From JAVVHH01 sp964235765 (lineage in GTDB: Bacteria > Pseudomonadota > Alphaproteobacteria > Acetobacterales > Acetobacteraceae): DNA of 64,000 bases. This document shows, in pieces, positions 8,820 through 17,600 of the stretch (the stretch's first letter is position 1; each line of letters begins with the position of its first letter). Where the stretch lies: contig CAXSDH010000001.1 of NCBI GenBank assembly GCA_964235765.1, positions 124,001 through 188,000 on the forward strand. Direction: 5' to 3'. Below the pieces are notes generated by a model. That model saw only the letters and a program-made list of their open reading frames with translations. It was not told the origin of the DNA and ran no database searches. Both the position numbers and the translations under genes were made by a program.

Positions 8820-9922
8820 CAGACCCGGGTGAAGCGGAAGGTTTCGGCCACCAGGCCGGGTCCGAACGCCATGGCCAGGCCGGGCCCGGTCGCAGCGTCG
8901 GCCAGGATGCGGGCCAGCACGAAAGGCAGCGTGGCCGACGACACGTTGCCGACCTGTTGCAGCACGGCTCGCGAATGGGCCAGCGCGTGCGCCGGCAGCT
9001 CCAGCCCTTGTTCGACCGCATCCAGCACCGTGCGCCCGCCCGCATGGACGGCCCACAATGCGATGTCGGCGACGCCGGTCCCTTGCAGCACGCCGCCGCC
9101 GTCGTTGCGTGCCCGCTCCGCCCGCAGCGCGGCGGCGATCGTGGGCGGCACCTGGCCGGAGAGGTGCATATCGAAACCCTGGTCGCCGATCCGCCAGGTG
9201 ATCAGGTCCTGCGTGTCCGGGATCGTGACCGCATGGAAGGCGTGGAGCGCGATGCCGTGCGGCTCCGCAGTCACCAGGGCCGCCGAGGCAGCGTCCCCGA
9301 ACACCAGGAACGACAGCACGGTCTCGAGGTCCTGCGTCTCCTGCAGGTGCAGCGTGCAAAGCTCGAGGTTGACGACGAGCACGCGCGCGGCCGGGTCGGA
9401 GCGGACGATATGCCGGGCGGCGCGCAGCGCGGGCACCGCGGCGTAGCATCCCATGAAGCCGATCAGCGTGCGCTCCAACGCGCCGCCGAGCCCGAGCCGC
9501 TCGGCGATCAGCTGGTCCAGCCCTGGCGCGGTGAACCCGGTGCAGCTCGCGACGACGAGGTGCGTGACCTCGCCGGGCTCCAGCCCCAGGGCCTCGACGG
9601 CCTGGACGGCAAGCCCGGTCGCCTGTTGTTCGTAGGCCTGCATACGGGCAGCCGTGCCGGGGAAGGCGCCGCGCCGGTAGAACCCGCCCGTATCGAGCGC
9701 GAGCGCCCCGGGCCGATCCGGACAGAGATGGGAGTAGCGGTGCAGGATGCCCGCCCGGTCCGCCATGCGGGCGAACAGGCGCTTTGCCCTGCCGTCAGTC
9801 AGCAGGCTGGCGGCGAAGTCGATGAAGGTCTGGTGGACATCGTTCGGCGGCACCGCGGTACCGACCCGGTTCACGTAAGCCGTCGCGCCCGGCGCATCGC
9901 CGGGGAAGCTGCTTCCATCCAT
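8819..9922 (-). CDS. Type III polyketide synthase (alkylresorcinol/alkylpyrone synthase-like)
   Basis: A 367-residue chalcone-synthase-fold enzyme, the standard length. The catalytic triad is complete: Cys127 in VVASCTGFTAPG, His293 in ALWAVHAGG, and Asn326 in GNVSSATLPF. The conserved GFMGCYAAVPALRAAR and VFGDAASAALV segments are present. Such enzymes extend a fatty acyl starter with malonyl-CoA and cyclise it to a resorcinol or pyrone. It is the first gene of a three-gene operon with a methyltransferase and a flavoprotein, the order found in phenolic-lipid loci. Two 13-bp direct repeats lie 29-59 bases upstream of the ATG. Chain length and ring type cannot be predicted from sequence. Confidence 0.95.
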   Translation of the reverse strand: MDGSSFPGDAPGATAYVNRVGTAVPPNDVHQTFIDFAASLLTDGRAKRLFARMADRAGILHRYSHLCPDRPGALALDTGGFYRRGAFPGTAARMQAYEQQATGLAVQAVEALGLEPGEVTHLVVASCTGFTAPGLDQLIAERLGLGGALERTLIGFMGCYAAVPALRAARHIVRSDPAARVLVVNLELCTLHLQETQDLETVLSFLVFGDAASAALVTAEPHGIALHAFHAVTIPDTQDLITWRIGDQGFDMHLSGQVPPTIAAALRAERARNDGGGVLQGTGVADIALWAVHAGGRTVLDAVEQGLELPAHALAHSRAVLQQVGNVSSATLPFVLARILADAATGPGLAMAFGPGLVAETFRFTRV

Positions 9923-9950
9923 ACCGGGGCGGCGCCTATTCCGTTCGTGA

Positions 9951-9981
9951 GGTAAATGGGTCGTTGGGGGTAAATGGGTCG
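9951..9981. repeat. Pair of 13-bp direct repeats upstream of the polyketide synthase gene
   Basis: GGTAAATGGGTCG occurs exactly at 9951-9963 and again at 9969-9981, so the copies are 18 bp apart start to start. They sit 29-59 bases before the PKS start codon on the opposite strand. Repeated boxes at this spacing are common for transcription factor operators, but no regulator gene is adjacent. Operator role is inference. Confidence 0.6.
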
Positions 9982-9998
9982 CCGCAATAAATGCGAAA

Positions 9999-10024
9999 GG
10001 CGGCGCACCCTGCGGTACGCCGCC
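9999..10024 (-). terminator. Candidate rho-independent terminator after the stress-protein gene
   Basis: GGCGGCG (9999-10005) is fully complementary to CGCCGCC (10018-10024) across a 12-base loop. On the minus strand the stem is followed by TTTCGCATTTATT. It lies 20 bases past the stop of the gene ending at 10044. The interrupted T run makes it a moderate, not a textbook, terminator. Confidence 0.5.
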
Positions 10025-10043
10025 CCTCGCTGTGCTGTGTTCG

Positions 10044-10643
10044 CTACAGGCCGGTGCGGGTATTCATGCCCATCATCGGCGACGCGCCGGCCACATAGGC
10101 CGGGGCGGTCTCGTCGAACCCGCTCCAGCCGCCGGCCCGGTACTCGTCGCCGCGCGCCCTGGCATCGACGCCGGCGTATTGCGACAGCATGGCCTCGACA
10201 GCGGGGCCCCTGCCGTCCGGCGCGCGGACGGTCACCAAGGTGCCGCCGCGGCGAACGCCCTCGGCGTACACATGCGCGTCCGATTCACTCACTCCCGCGC
10301 CCATGAGGGACCCGAGCAGGCCGCCCGAGACGGCGCCCACGCCGGCGCCGAGCGCGGTGGCGACGAGCCAGCCCGCCGCGACCACCGGGCCGACGCCCGG
10401 GATGGCCAGCATGCCCAGCCCGGCCAGCAAGCCCGCACCGCCGCCGACGACGGTACCCAACGAGGCGCCGGTGCCGGCGCCGGTGGTGTCATGATTGGTG
10501 TCGGTCGGAGTGCCGTGGCGCCCCTCGGAATTATTGGCGACAAGGCTGATGTCGCTGTGCGGGATCCCACTTGCCTCAACGTCGGCGACGGCTTGGGAAG
10601 CCTGCTCGTAGGAGTCGAACAGCCGGGTAATGACGGTGCTCAT
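10044..10643 (-). CDS. YflT-like general stress protein with glycine-zipper segment
   Basis: A 199-residue protein whose N terminus (STVITRLFDSYEQASQAVADVE) and ISLVANN motif match the heat-induced stress protein YflT / 17M-type domain. A central glycine-rich hydrophobic zipper (about residues 70-125, including GGGAGLLAGLGMLAIPG) could insert in a membrane. The segment GGTLVTVRAP then closes the alpha/beta domain, followed by a low-complexity tail. These proteins are usually induced by general stress; the mechanism is unknown. It probably has its own promoter; upstream only 34 bases separate it from the end of the next gene on the same strand. Confidence 0.78.
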   Translation of the reverse strand: MSTVITRLFDSYEQASQAVADVEASGIPHSDISLVANNSEGRHGTPTDTNHDTTGAGTGASLGTVVGGGAGLLAGLGMLAIPGVGPVVAAGWLVATALGAGVGAVSGGLLGSLMGAGVSESDAHVYAEGVRRGGTLVTVRAPDGRGPAVEAMLSQYAGVDARARGDEYRAGGWSGFDETAPAYVAGASPMMGMNTRTGL

Positions 10644-10677
10644 GCGAAGTCTCCGTGCTAGGGCCGATTGGAGGCGG

Positions 10678-11127
10678 CTACTGGCCGACGATGTTGCCTT
10701 GGTAGTCCAGCGACACGGCCGTCGGCTTGCCGTCCTTCATCGCCTTGGCGCGCCAGATCCCCTGGTCGTCCTTCCTGAGTTCGGTCACCTGGCCGAACCC
10801 CTTTTCCTCGATCCGGGCGCGCGCCTGGCCTTCGGTGAAGCTGTTCGCGCCGGCGACGGGCGCGCTGGTGGTGCGCGACGGTTCGGCGGTGGTGGTGACG
10901 GCCGCCGGGGCGGGCGAGTTGCTGATCTGGCCCGTGGCGGCCGTGCCGGCGCCGGTCACGGTCCCGAGGGCGCCGCTGCCCGAAGTCCCGCTCGGCGAGG
11001 CAGTCGGGGCGGTGTTGCTTGGCATGGTGGTGCCTGGAACGGCGGCCCCCGGCATCGCCGTCTGCGCCTGGGCCGGGCCGCCCGCAATCAAGCCTAGCGC
11101 GACGGCAGCCGGGATGACGTGCTTCAT
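10678..11127 (-). CDS. Small exported PepSY-like protein
   Basis: A 149-residue exported protein. The start at 11127 gives a clear Sec signal peptide (MKHVIPAAVALGLIAGG, cleavage likely after AQA near residue 22). A Pro/Thr/Ser/Ala-rich linker follows, then a C-terminal domain with NSFTEGQARARIEEKGFG, VTELRKDDQGIWRAKA and DGKPTAVSLDYQGNIVG, a PepSY-like helix-strand pattern. PepSY-like domains often modulate proteases or bind wall components. It should act in the periplasm. The 142-base gap upstream contains a strong hairpin belonging to the preceding lipoprotein gene. Function not known. Confidence 0.75.
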   Translation of the reverse strand: MKHVIPAAVALGLIAGGPAQAQTAMPGAAVPGTTMPSNTAPTASPSGTSGSGALGTVTGAGTAATGQISNSPAPAAVTTTAEPSRTTSAPVAGANSFTEGQARARIEEKGFGQVTELRKDDQGIWRAKAMKDGKPTAVSLDYQGNIVGQ

Positions 11128-11205
11128 TGGTTCGCTCCTGATCCGCCGCCCCGAGCGTCCGCGGCCAGGACGCGTCATTTGGGCATGGGAGCATAAAGCG
11201 CGCCG

Positions 11206-11246
11206 GGACGCACGAGGTTGCCTCAACCTCGCAGCATCGTGCGTCC
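11206..11246 (-). terminator. Hairpin between two envelope-protein genes, likely terminator
   Basis: GGACGCACGA (11206-11215) pairs perfectly with TCGTGCGTCC (11237-11246). Nested within, CGAGGTTG (11213-11220) pairs with CAACCTCG (11224-11231) around a three-base loop. The two stems share bases at 11213-11215, so they are partly exclusive. On the minus strand the structure lies 24 bases past the stop of the lipoprotein gene and is followed by CGGCGCGCTTTATG, with only a short T run. Terminator or mRNA-stabilising hairpin. Confidence 0.5.
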
Positions 11247-11269
11247 GGAGCGGCGGCTCGGGCGCCGGC

Positions 11270-11797
11270 CTACCGGGCGGGCGTCCGCGGGCGCGCCGCC
11301 GTACGGGCGGGAGTGCGCGGGGTCGTGGCCGGGGCGGCCCTCGGGGCGGGCGCCGGCGCCAGCATGCCTTCGCCCATGCTCACGGTGACCGCGACCTGCA
11401 ACACGGAGTCGGCCGCCCCCGCGGTGCGGGATCGCAGCGCCACGCTGAAGCGGTCGGCGCCGGTGTAGCGGCCATCGGCGGTGTACTCGATGCGGGTCTG
11501 GCCGCCGGCCTTCTCGATCAGCACCCGGCCATGTTCGGGCCGCTGCCGCACCAGGCCGAGCTGGAAGGGCTGGCCGTCACGCTCCACCGTGCGCACGGCG
11601 CACCAGCCGTCATTGGTCATCGCGATGGTGGCGGTGGCGGTCGTGCCGGCCGCGAAGTCGACGGGCGAGGCGGTGCAGGATTTCGCAATCCCCTCGTTGA
11701 GGCTTTCCGCGCTGGCCGTGGTGGCGGACGGCCCCTTGGCGGCGCACCCTTGCAGCGCAATGGCGGCCGCGGCGATCGCGATCAGTCGATAGGACAA
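11270..11797 (-). CDS. Putative lipoprotein with Ig-like core and Pro/Arg-rich tail
   Basis: A 175-residue protein with a lipoprotein signal: hydrophobic IAIAAAAIALQGCAAK, lipidated Cys at about residue 17. The middle carries a strand-rich segment (TATATIAMTNDGWCAVRTV, then ADRFSVALRSR and LQVAVTVSMG) consistent with an immunoglobulin-like beta sandwich. The C terminus is a low-complexity TPAR/APAP repeat region of about 30 residues that may contact the cell wall. The start is TTG at 11797, chosen because AGGAG lies seven bases upstream on that strand. Not recognised as a named family. Confidence 0.66.
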   Translation of the reverse strand: MSYRLIAIAAAAIALQGCAAKGPSATTASAESLNEGIAKSCTASPVDFAAGTTATATIAMTNDGWCAVRTVERDGQPFQLGLVRQRPEHGRVLIEKAGGQTRIEYTADGRYTGADRFSVALRSRTAGAADSVLQVAVTVSMGEGMLAPAPAPRAAPATTPRTPARTAARPRTPAR

Positions 11798-11863
11798 AGG
11801 ACGGCTCCTGGCGGTCTATGGTTGGCACTCCCTAACGCAGCCACTCCTCGACGCCAAGCCCGG

Positions 11864-12901
11864 CTAGGGTTCGGCAGCGAACGCATACTCGGTGGTGGAG
11901 CGGAACACCTCGCCGGGGCGGAGCACGGTCGAGGGGAAAGCCGGGCGGTTCGGGCTGTCCGGATAATGCTGCGTCTCGAGGCACACGGCGTCCCCGGGGC
12001 GGTAGACCTGGCCCGAGGGCCCGGCCAGGCCGCCGGTCAGCATGTTGGCGGTATAGACCTGGATGCCCGGCTGGTCGGTGTGCACCATGAGGCGGCGGCC
12101 GGTCGGAGGGTGCCAAACCGTCGCCGCCAGGCGCAGGCCGCTTCCCGGCAGCACCCAGCATTGGTCGTAGCCGCGGGCGAACAGGATTTGCGGGTGGGCG
12201 GTGCGGATGCGGGCGCCGATCGGGTGCGGGGTGCGGAAATCGAACGGCGTGCCCGCGACGGGCAGGATCTCGCCCGTCGGGAGGTTTGCGCCATCGATGG
12301 CCAGGATGCGGTCGCCCTCGACCTGCAACACATGGTCCAGCACGCTGCCCGCGCCCTCGCCGGCCAGGTTGAAGTAGCTGTGGTTGGTGAGGTTCAGCAC
12401 GGTCGGCCGGTCGGTCGTGGCCTGGTAACGGATGCGTAGCGTGCCGCGATCCACGCTGTAGGTGAGCTGCATGGTCAGGGCGCCAGGAAAGCCCTCGTCG
12501 CCATCCGGGCTGACGTAGGAGAGCGTCACCGCACGCCGGTCCGCCGCCTCGATGCTCCAGACGACCTTGTCGAACCCGCGGGGTCCGCCGTGGATGGTGT
12601 TGGGGCCGTCGTTGCGGGGCAGCTCGTAGGCCGTGCCGTCCAGCACGAAGCGGCCTCCGGCGATGCGCCCGGCGTAGCGGCCGGTCATGGCGCCGAAATG
12701 CGGGCTTCGTGTCGCGTAGCCCTCCAGGCTATCCAGCCCCAGCACGACGTTCGCACGGCTTCCACCGCGGTCCCGCGCCTCCAGCCTTTCGATGACGGCG
12801 CCGAACGTCAGCACCTGGACGCGGATATCATCCTCCAGCGTGACGCGGTGGACAGCCTGACCTGAGGTGGCGTGGCCATAGGGGTGGATGGAGCTGGGCA
12901 T
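11864..12901 (-). CDS. galM: Aldose 1-epimerase (mutarotase)
   Basis: A 345-residue cytosolic or periplasmic enzyme that interconverts alpha and beta anomers of galactose, glucose or similar aldoses. Motifs include GRYAGRIAGGRFVLDG near the N terminus, NDGPNTIHGGPRGFDKVVW (catalytic His), LNLTNHSYFNLAGEG (second His), and a C-terminal CLETQHYPDSPN with the catalytic Glu. Length is normal for GalM. The ATG at 12901 is the first that keeps the family N terminus; no signal peptide is seen. It is divergent from the MFS transporter gene across 94 bases, so the two may share control and a sugar theme. Confidence 0.95.
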   Translation of the reverse strand: MPSSIHPYGHATSGQAVHRVTLEDDIRVQVLTFGAVIERLEARDRGGSRANVVLGLDSLEGYATRSPHFGAMTGRYAGRIAGGRFVLDGTAYELPRNDGPNTIHGGPRGFDKVVWSIEAADRRAVTLSYVSPDGDEGFPGALTMQLTYSVDRGTLRIRYQATTDRPTVLNLTNHSYFNLAGEGAGSVLDHVLQVEGDRILAIDGANLPTGEILPVAGTPFDFRTPHPIGARIRTAHPQILFARGYDQCWVLPGSGLRLAATVWHPPTGRRLMVHTDQPGIQVYTANMLTGGLAGPSGQVYRPGDAVCLETQHYPDSPNRPAFPSTVLRPGEVFRSTTEYAFAAEP

Positions 12902-12995
12902 TGCGGGAGCATATACGCGCCGTGCGGCTATGTGAAACCGGCGGGATGCGCACGGGGCATCGCTGGCGTATCGTGGTGGCGAAGGGGAGCGACCG

Positions 12996-14207
12996 ATGCA
13001 GGACACGGCTGAGGCGTTGAGCGACAACGGCCGGGCCCGCCGCAACGCCCTGCGGCTGGCGGCCGCGCAGGCGCTCGCAGGCGCCAACGCCACCGTGGTG
13101 TTCGCGACCGCGGCCATCATCGGCTCCACCCTGGCCCCCGACCCGGCGCTGGCGACCGCGCCCGTTTCGGTGTTCGTGGTCGGCATGGCGGCCGGCACCC
13201 TGCCCACCGGCTGGATTGCGCGCACCCACGGACGAAGGGCCGCGTTCATCGCCGGCAGCGGCTGCGGCTGCCTGGCGGGCCTGGTGGCGGCGGCCGCGCT
13301 GCTGATCCAATCCTTCCCGCTCTATTGCGTGGCGACCTTGCTCGCCGGGATGTACGGCGCGGTGGTGCAGAGCTTCCGCTTCGCCGCCGCCGACGGCGCG
13401 ACGCCCGCCTTCCGGCCGCGCGCGCTCTCCTGGGTGATGGTGGGCGGCGTGTTCTCGGGCGTGCTGGGGCCGCAGCTGGTCACCTGGACCATGGACCTGT
13501 GGCGGCCCAACCTGTTCGTCGCCAGCTATCTCGCGCAGTCCGTCGTAGCCCTGGTGGCGATGGCCGTGCTGGCGGGGGTGGACCTGCCGCGTCCCGTACG
13601 GACGGAGGCGGGGCGGGGCCGGCCGCTGGGCGAGATCGTCCGGCAGCCGCGCTTCCTGATCGCGGTGGTGTGCGGCGTCGTCAGCTACTCCCTGATGAAC
13701 CTGGTCATGACTTCGGCGCCCCTGGCGATGCGCATGTGCGGCCTGCCCGTCGCCGCCTCGAACGACACCATCCAGTGGCACATCGTGGCGATGTACGGGC
13801 CGAGCTTCTTCACCGGCGCCCTGATCGCCCGGTTCGGCGCGCAGCGCGTGGTGGCGGTCGGCCTGGTGCTGCTGGCGGGGGCGGGGGTGACCGGGCTTTC
13901 CGGCATCACCGCGGCGCATTTCACGGCGGGGCTGGTGCTGCTGGGGATCGGCTGGAATTTCGGCTTCGTCGGCGCTTCCTCGATGGTGCTGGAGACGCAC
14001 CGGCCGGAGGAGCGCACGCGGGTGCAGTCCTTCAACGACTTCCTGGTGTTCGGCACCATGGCGGTGGGCTCGTTCTGGTCCGGCCACCTGCTGGCCGCCG
14101 TGGGCTGGGGCGCGGTGAACTGGGTGGTGTTCCCGCCCGTGGTGTTCGCGCTCGGCGTGCTGGCCTTGTCCGGCCTGCTGCGCCGGCGCGCGGTTCGGGC
14201 GGCATAG
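12996..14207 (+). CDS. MFS transporter
   Basis: A 403-residue inner-membrane protein with about 12 hydrophobic segments. The loop after the second helix contains GWIARTHGRRAAF, matching the MFS motif A pattern G-x-x-x-D/R-R-x-G-R-R. A second half begins near residue 210, after the linker VRTEAGRGRPLGEIVRQPRF. GAAGGGGAG precedes the ATG at a good distance. The substrate is unknown; drug or sugar efflux types share this layout. It is divergent from galM. Confidence 0.85.
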   Translation: MQDTAEALSDNGRARRNALRLAAAQALAGANATVVFATAAIIGSTLAPDPALATAPVSVFVVGMAAGTLPTGWIARTHGRRAAFIAGSGCGCLAGLVAAAALLIQSFPLYCVATLLAGMYGAVVQSFRFAAADGATPAFRPRALSWVMVGGVFSGVLGPQLVTWTMDLWRPNLFVASYLAQSVVALVAMAVLAGVDLPRPVRTEAGRGRPLGEIVRQPRFLIAVVCGVVSYSLMNLVMTSAPLAMRMCGLPVAASNDTIQWHIVAMYGPSFFTGALIARFGAQRVVAVGLVLLAGAGVTGLSGITAAHFTAGLVLLGIGWNFGFVGASSMVLETHRPEERTRVQSFNDFLVFGTMAVGSFWSGHLLAAVGWGAVNWVVFPPVVFALGVLALSGLLRRRAVRAA

Positions 14208-14279
14208 GGGGTGGGCGCGCTGGAGCGGTTCGCGGCGGCGCTGGCCGGCTCAGGCGGCTTCTGAGCTGGCGGCCCCGAT

Positions 14280-14513
14280 CTAGCGGCCCATAAGCACCTT
14301 GTAGCCCTTGCCGGTCATGCAGCTCGCGACCGGGTTGCTGAGGGAGACGAACGACAGCGGCGAGGACTGCTGCTGGCACGCGGCGAGGTCTCGCTTGTAG
14401 CGGTCGTCCGCCACCCCGGTGCGGTCGATCAGCGGTTCGTTCGAGCCGGAACACGCGGCCACCCCGGTCATCAGCGCGGCGATCAATGTCAACCGCGTTA
14501 GGCTATGGACCAT
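14280..14513 (-). CDS. Small lipoprotein, 77 aa
   Basis: A short envelope protein. The signal segment SLTRLTLIAALMTGVAACSG has a lipobox with the lipidated Cys at about residue 21. The mature part has a DDRYKRDLAACQQQ helix and a closing SCMTGKGYKVL segment; the two mature Cys residues may form a disulfide. Small proteins ending in a C-x-x-GKGY motif recur in alphaproteobacterial genomes, without a firm function. It is transcribed divergently from the hybrid kinase gene across 141 bases. Confidence 0.7.
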   Translation of the reverse strand: MVHSLTRLTLIAALMTGVAACSGSNEPLIDRTGVADDRYKRDLAACQQQSSPLSFVSLSNPVASCMTGKGYKVLMGR

Positions 14514-14654
14514 GAGGCGTCTCCAGCATCCGGGGGCTGCCCAGCCAGCCTATACGGAGGATAGTGCGATCCCAAACGAAAACCTTGGGGAGCCCTGCCG
14601 CTTTATGGGGAGTCGCCCCGATGACTACGGACCGATGGCTACGGAGGTTGCCGA

Positions 14655-17600
14655 GTGAACAGCGGAGTGCACAGCGGTTTCAACGCCGGATCGGAATGGC
14701 CCGAAGGCGGCGGCGAGACCGGAGCGCTGATCCGCAGCTTCGATTGGTCCGCCACCAGCCTGGGCCCGCTCGCAGGGTGGCCGGCGAGCCTCAGGGCCGC
14801 GACGGACATCGTGCTGCGCTCTCCGGCACCGATGGCGATCCTGTGGGGCGCCGACGGCGTGATGCTGTACAACGGCGGCTATGCGCAGATCGCCGGCCGC
14901 CGGCATCCGCAGCTCCTGGGCAGCAAGGTGCGCGAAGGGTGGCCGGAAGTCGCGGAATTCAGCGACCACGTCATGAAGGTCGTCCTGGCCGGCGAAGCTC
15001 TGTCCTACCACGATCAGCCGCTTCTGCTGCACCGCGGCGACGCCCCGGAGAAGGTCTGGCTCAACCTGCATTACTCGCCGCTGCTCGATGGCGCCCGGAG
15101 GCCTGCCGGCGTGCTGGCCGTCGTCGCGGAAACGACCGACCGGGTGCAGGCCGAACGCGCGCTGCGCGACGAGCGGGACCGCGGCCGCAACGTGCTCGAC
15201 AGCATGGGCGAGGCATTCATCCTGCTGGACCACGATTTCCGCGTGGTACGCATGAACGCCGAGGCCATGCGCCTCGAGGGCAGGCCGGCCCTCGACATCA
15301 TCGGGCGCTCACACTGGGAGGTGTGGCCCGGCACCGAGACCTCCGCGATTGGCAAGCTTTACAAACGTGCCATGCGGGATCGCGGCTCCGTCGCGCTCGA
15401 GCATCGCTACACGTGGCCGGGCGGGCGCGAGGGGTGGTTCGAGGTGCGGGGCTACCCCTCGAGCGAAGGCCTCGCGCTGTTCTACCGCGAGGTGACGCAA
15501 CGCCGCCGGATCCAGGATGCGCTGCGGGAAAGCGAAGACCATTACCGGCATATCGTGGAGTTGAACCCGCAGGTGGTCTGGACGGCCCGGCCCGACGGGC
15601 AGCTTGACCGCGTCTCGGAGCGGTGGTTCGAGTGGACGGGGACGACGGGCCTCGGATCGTCCTGGGGGGAGGCCGTGCACCCCGACGACCTCGGCCCCTC
15701 GGTAGAGGCCTGGCTCCGTGCGCTGGCGACGGGCCTGCCCTACGACATCGAGCACCGGGTCCGCCTGACCGGCGGCGAGCATCACTGGATGCACTCCCGC
15801 GCCTATCCGCGGCGCGACGACGAGGGGCAGATCGTCCGGTGGTATGGGTCGACCGCCGACATCCACGAGCAGAAAACAGCCGAGGCCGCCCTGGCCGCCA
15901 GCGAGTTGCGGCTGCGGGGCATCACCGACTCCGTCGATCAAATGATCTGGTCCACCCGGCCCGACGGCTACCACGATTACTACAATGCCCGCTGGTATGA
16001 GTACACGGGCATGCCCGAGCACTCCACGGATGGCGAGGAGTGGAACGGCATGTTCCACCCCGAAGACCAGGACCGGGCTTGGGCGCGGTGGCGGCACAGC
16101 CTGGCGACTGGCGAGACCTACGAGATCGAGTATCGCCTGCGGCACCGGTCCGGCCGGTATCGTTGGGTGCTGGGCCGGGCGCAGCCGGTGCGGGGCGGCG
16201 ATGGCCGGATCGTGCGCTGGTACGGCACCTGCACGGACGTCCATGACCAGAAGCTGGCCGAAGAGGAACTGCGCGAAAGCCGCGACCGGCTGGCCCGCGA
16301 GAGCCACGCCCTGGAGGTGCTGAACCGCACCGGCACGCAGGTCGCCGCCGAGCTTGGCCTAGAGAACCTGGTGCAGAAGGTGGTGGACGCCGGGGTCGAG
16401 CTGACCGGGGCCCGAATGGGCGCATTCTTTTACAACGTGCCCGATGCGGGCGGCGCCCGTTATATGCTGTTCGCGCTCTCCGGCGCAGAGCGCGGCGCGT
16501 TCGAGGCCCTCGGCATGCCGCGGGCGACCAAGGTGTTCGCGCCGACCTTCCGCGGCGAGGGCGTGATCCGCTCGGCCGACATCCTGGCCGACGAGCGCTA
16601 TGGGCGGAACGACCCGCATGCCGGGCTGCCGGCCGGCCATGCCCCGGTGCGCAGCTACCTCGCGGCGCCCGTGATCTCCCGCTCCGGGGAGGTGATCGGC
16701 GGGATGCTCTTCGGCCATCCGCAGCCCGGCATGTTCGCCGAACGCTCGGAACGGCTGGTGACCGGGCTGGCCGCCCAGGCCGCGATCGGCATCGACAATG
16801 CCCGGCTGTTCGAGGCGGTGCAGGCGGCCAATGCCGGCCTCGAACAGCGGGTGGCGGAGCGCACGGCGGAGCTGGAGCACGCGCACGAGGCGCTGCGCCA
16901 GGCGCAGAAGATGGAGGCGGTCGGGCAGCTCACCGGGGGCATCGCGCACGATTTCAACAATATGCTCGCCGTGGTGATCGGCTCGCTCGACCTGCTGGGC
17001 CGCCGGCTCCGTGCCGACGACCTGCGGGCACGGCGCTATGTGGATGCGGCGGTGGACGGTGCGCGGCGCGCCGCCCTGCTGACCCAGCGCCTGCTGGCAT
17101 TCTCGCGCCAGCAGCCGCTTTCCCCGGAAGCGATCGACGCCAACAAGCTGGTTTCGGGCATGTCGGACCTGCTGCGGCATTCGCTGGGCAGCGACGTCCG
17201 GCTCGAGACGGTGCTCGCCGGCGGATTGTGGCGCACCCACGCCGACCCGAACCAGCTGGAAAGCGTCATCCTCAACCTCGCCGTGAACGCGCGTGACGCC
17301 ATGCCGGGTGGCGGGCGCCTGACGATCGAGACGCAGAACGCCCACCTCGACGACCGGTATGCGGCGGGGCATCCTGGCGTGGCCGCCGGGCAGTACGTGT
17401 TGTTGGCTATCGCCGATACCGGCACCGGCATGACGCCGGAGGTGATCGCCAGGGCCTTCGACCCGTTCTACACCACCAAGGAGGTCGGCCGGGGAACCGG
17501 GCTCGGGCTCAGCCAGGTTTACGGCTTCGTCAAGCAGTCGGGCGGGCACGTGAAGATCGACTCCGAGCCCGGGCAAGGGACGACGCTTAAGGTGTACTTG

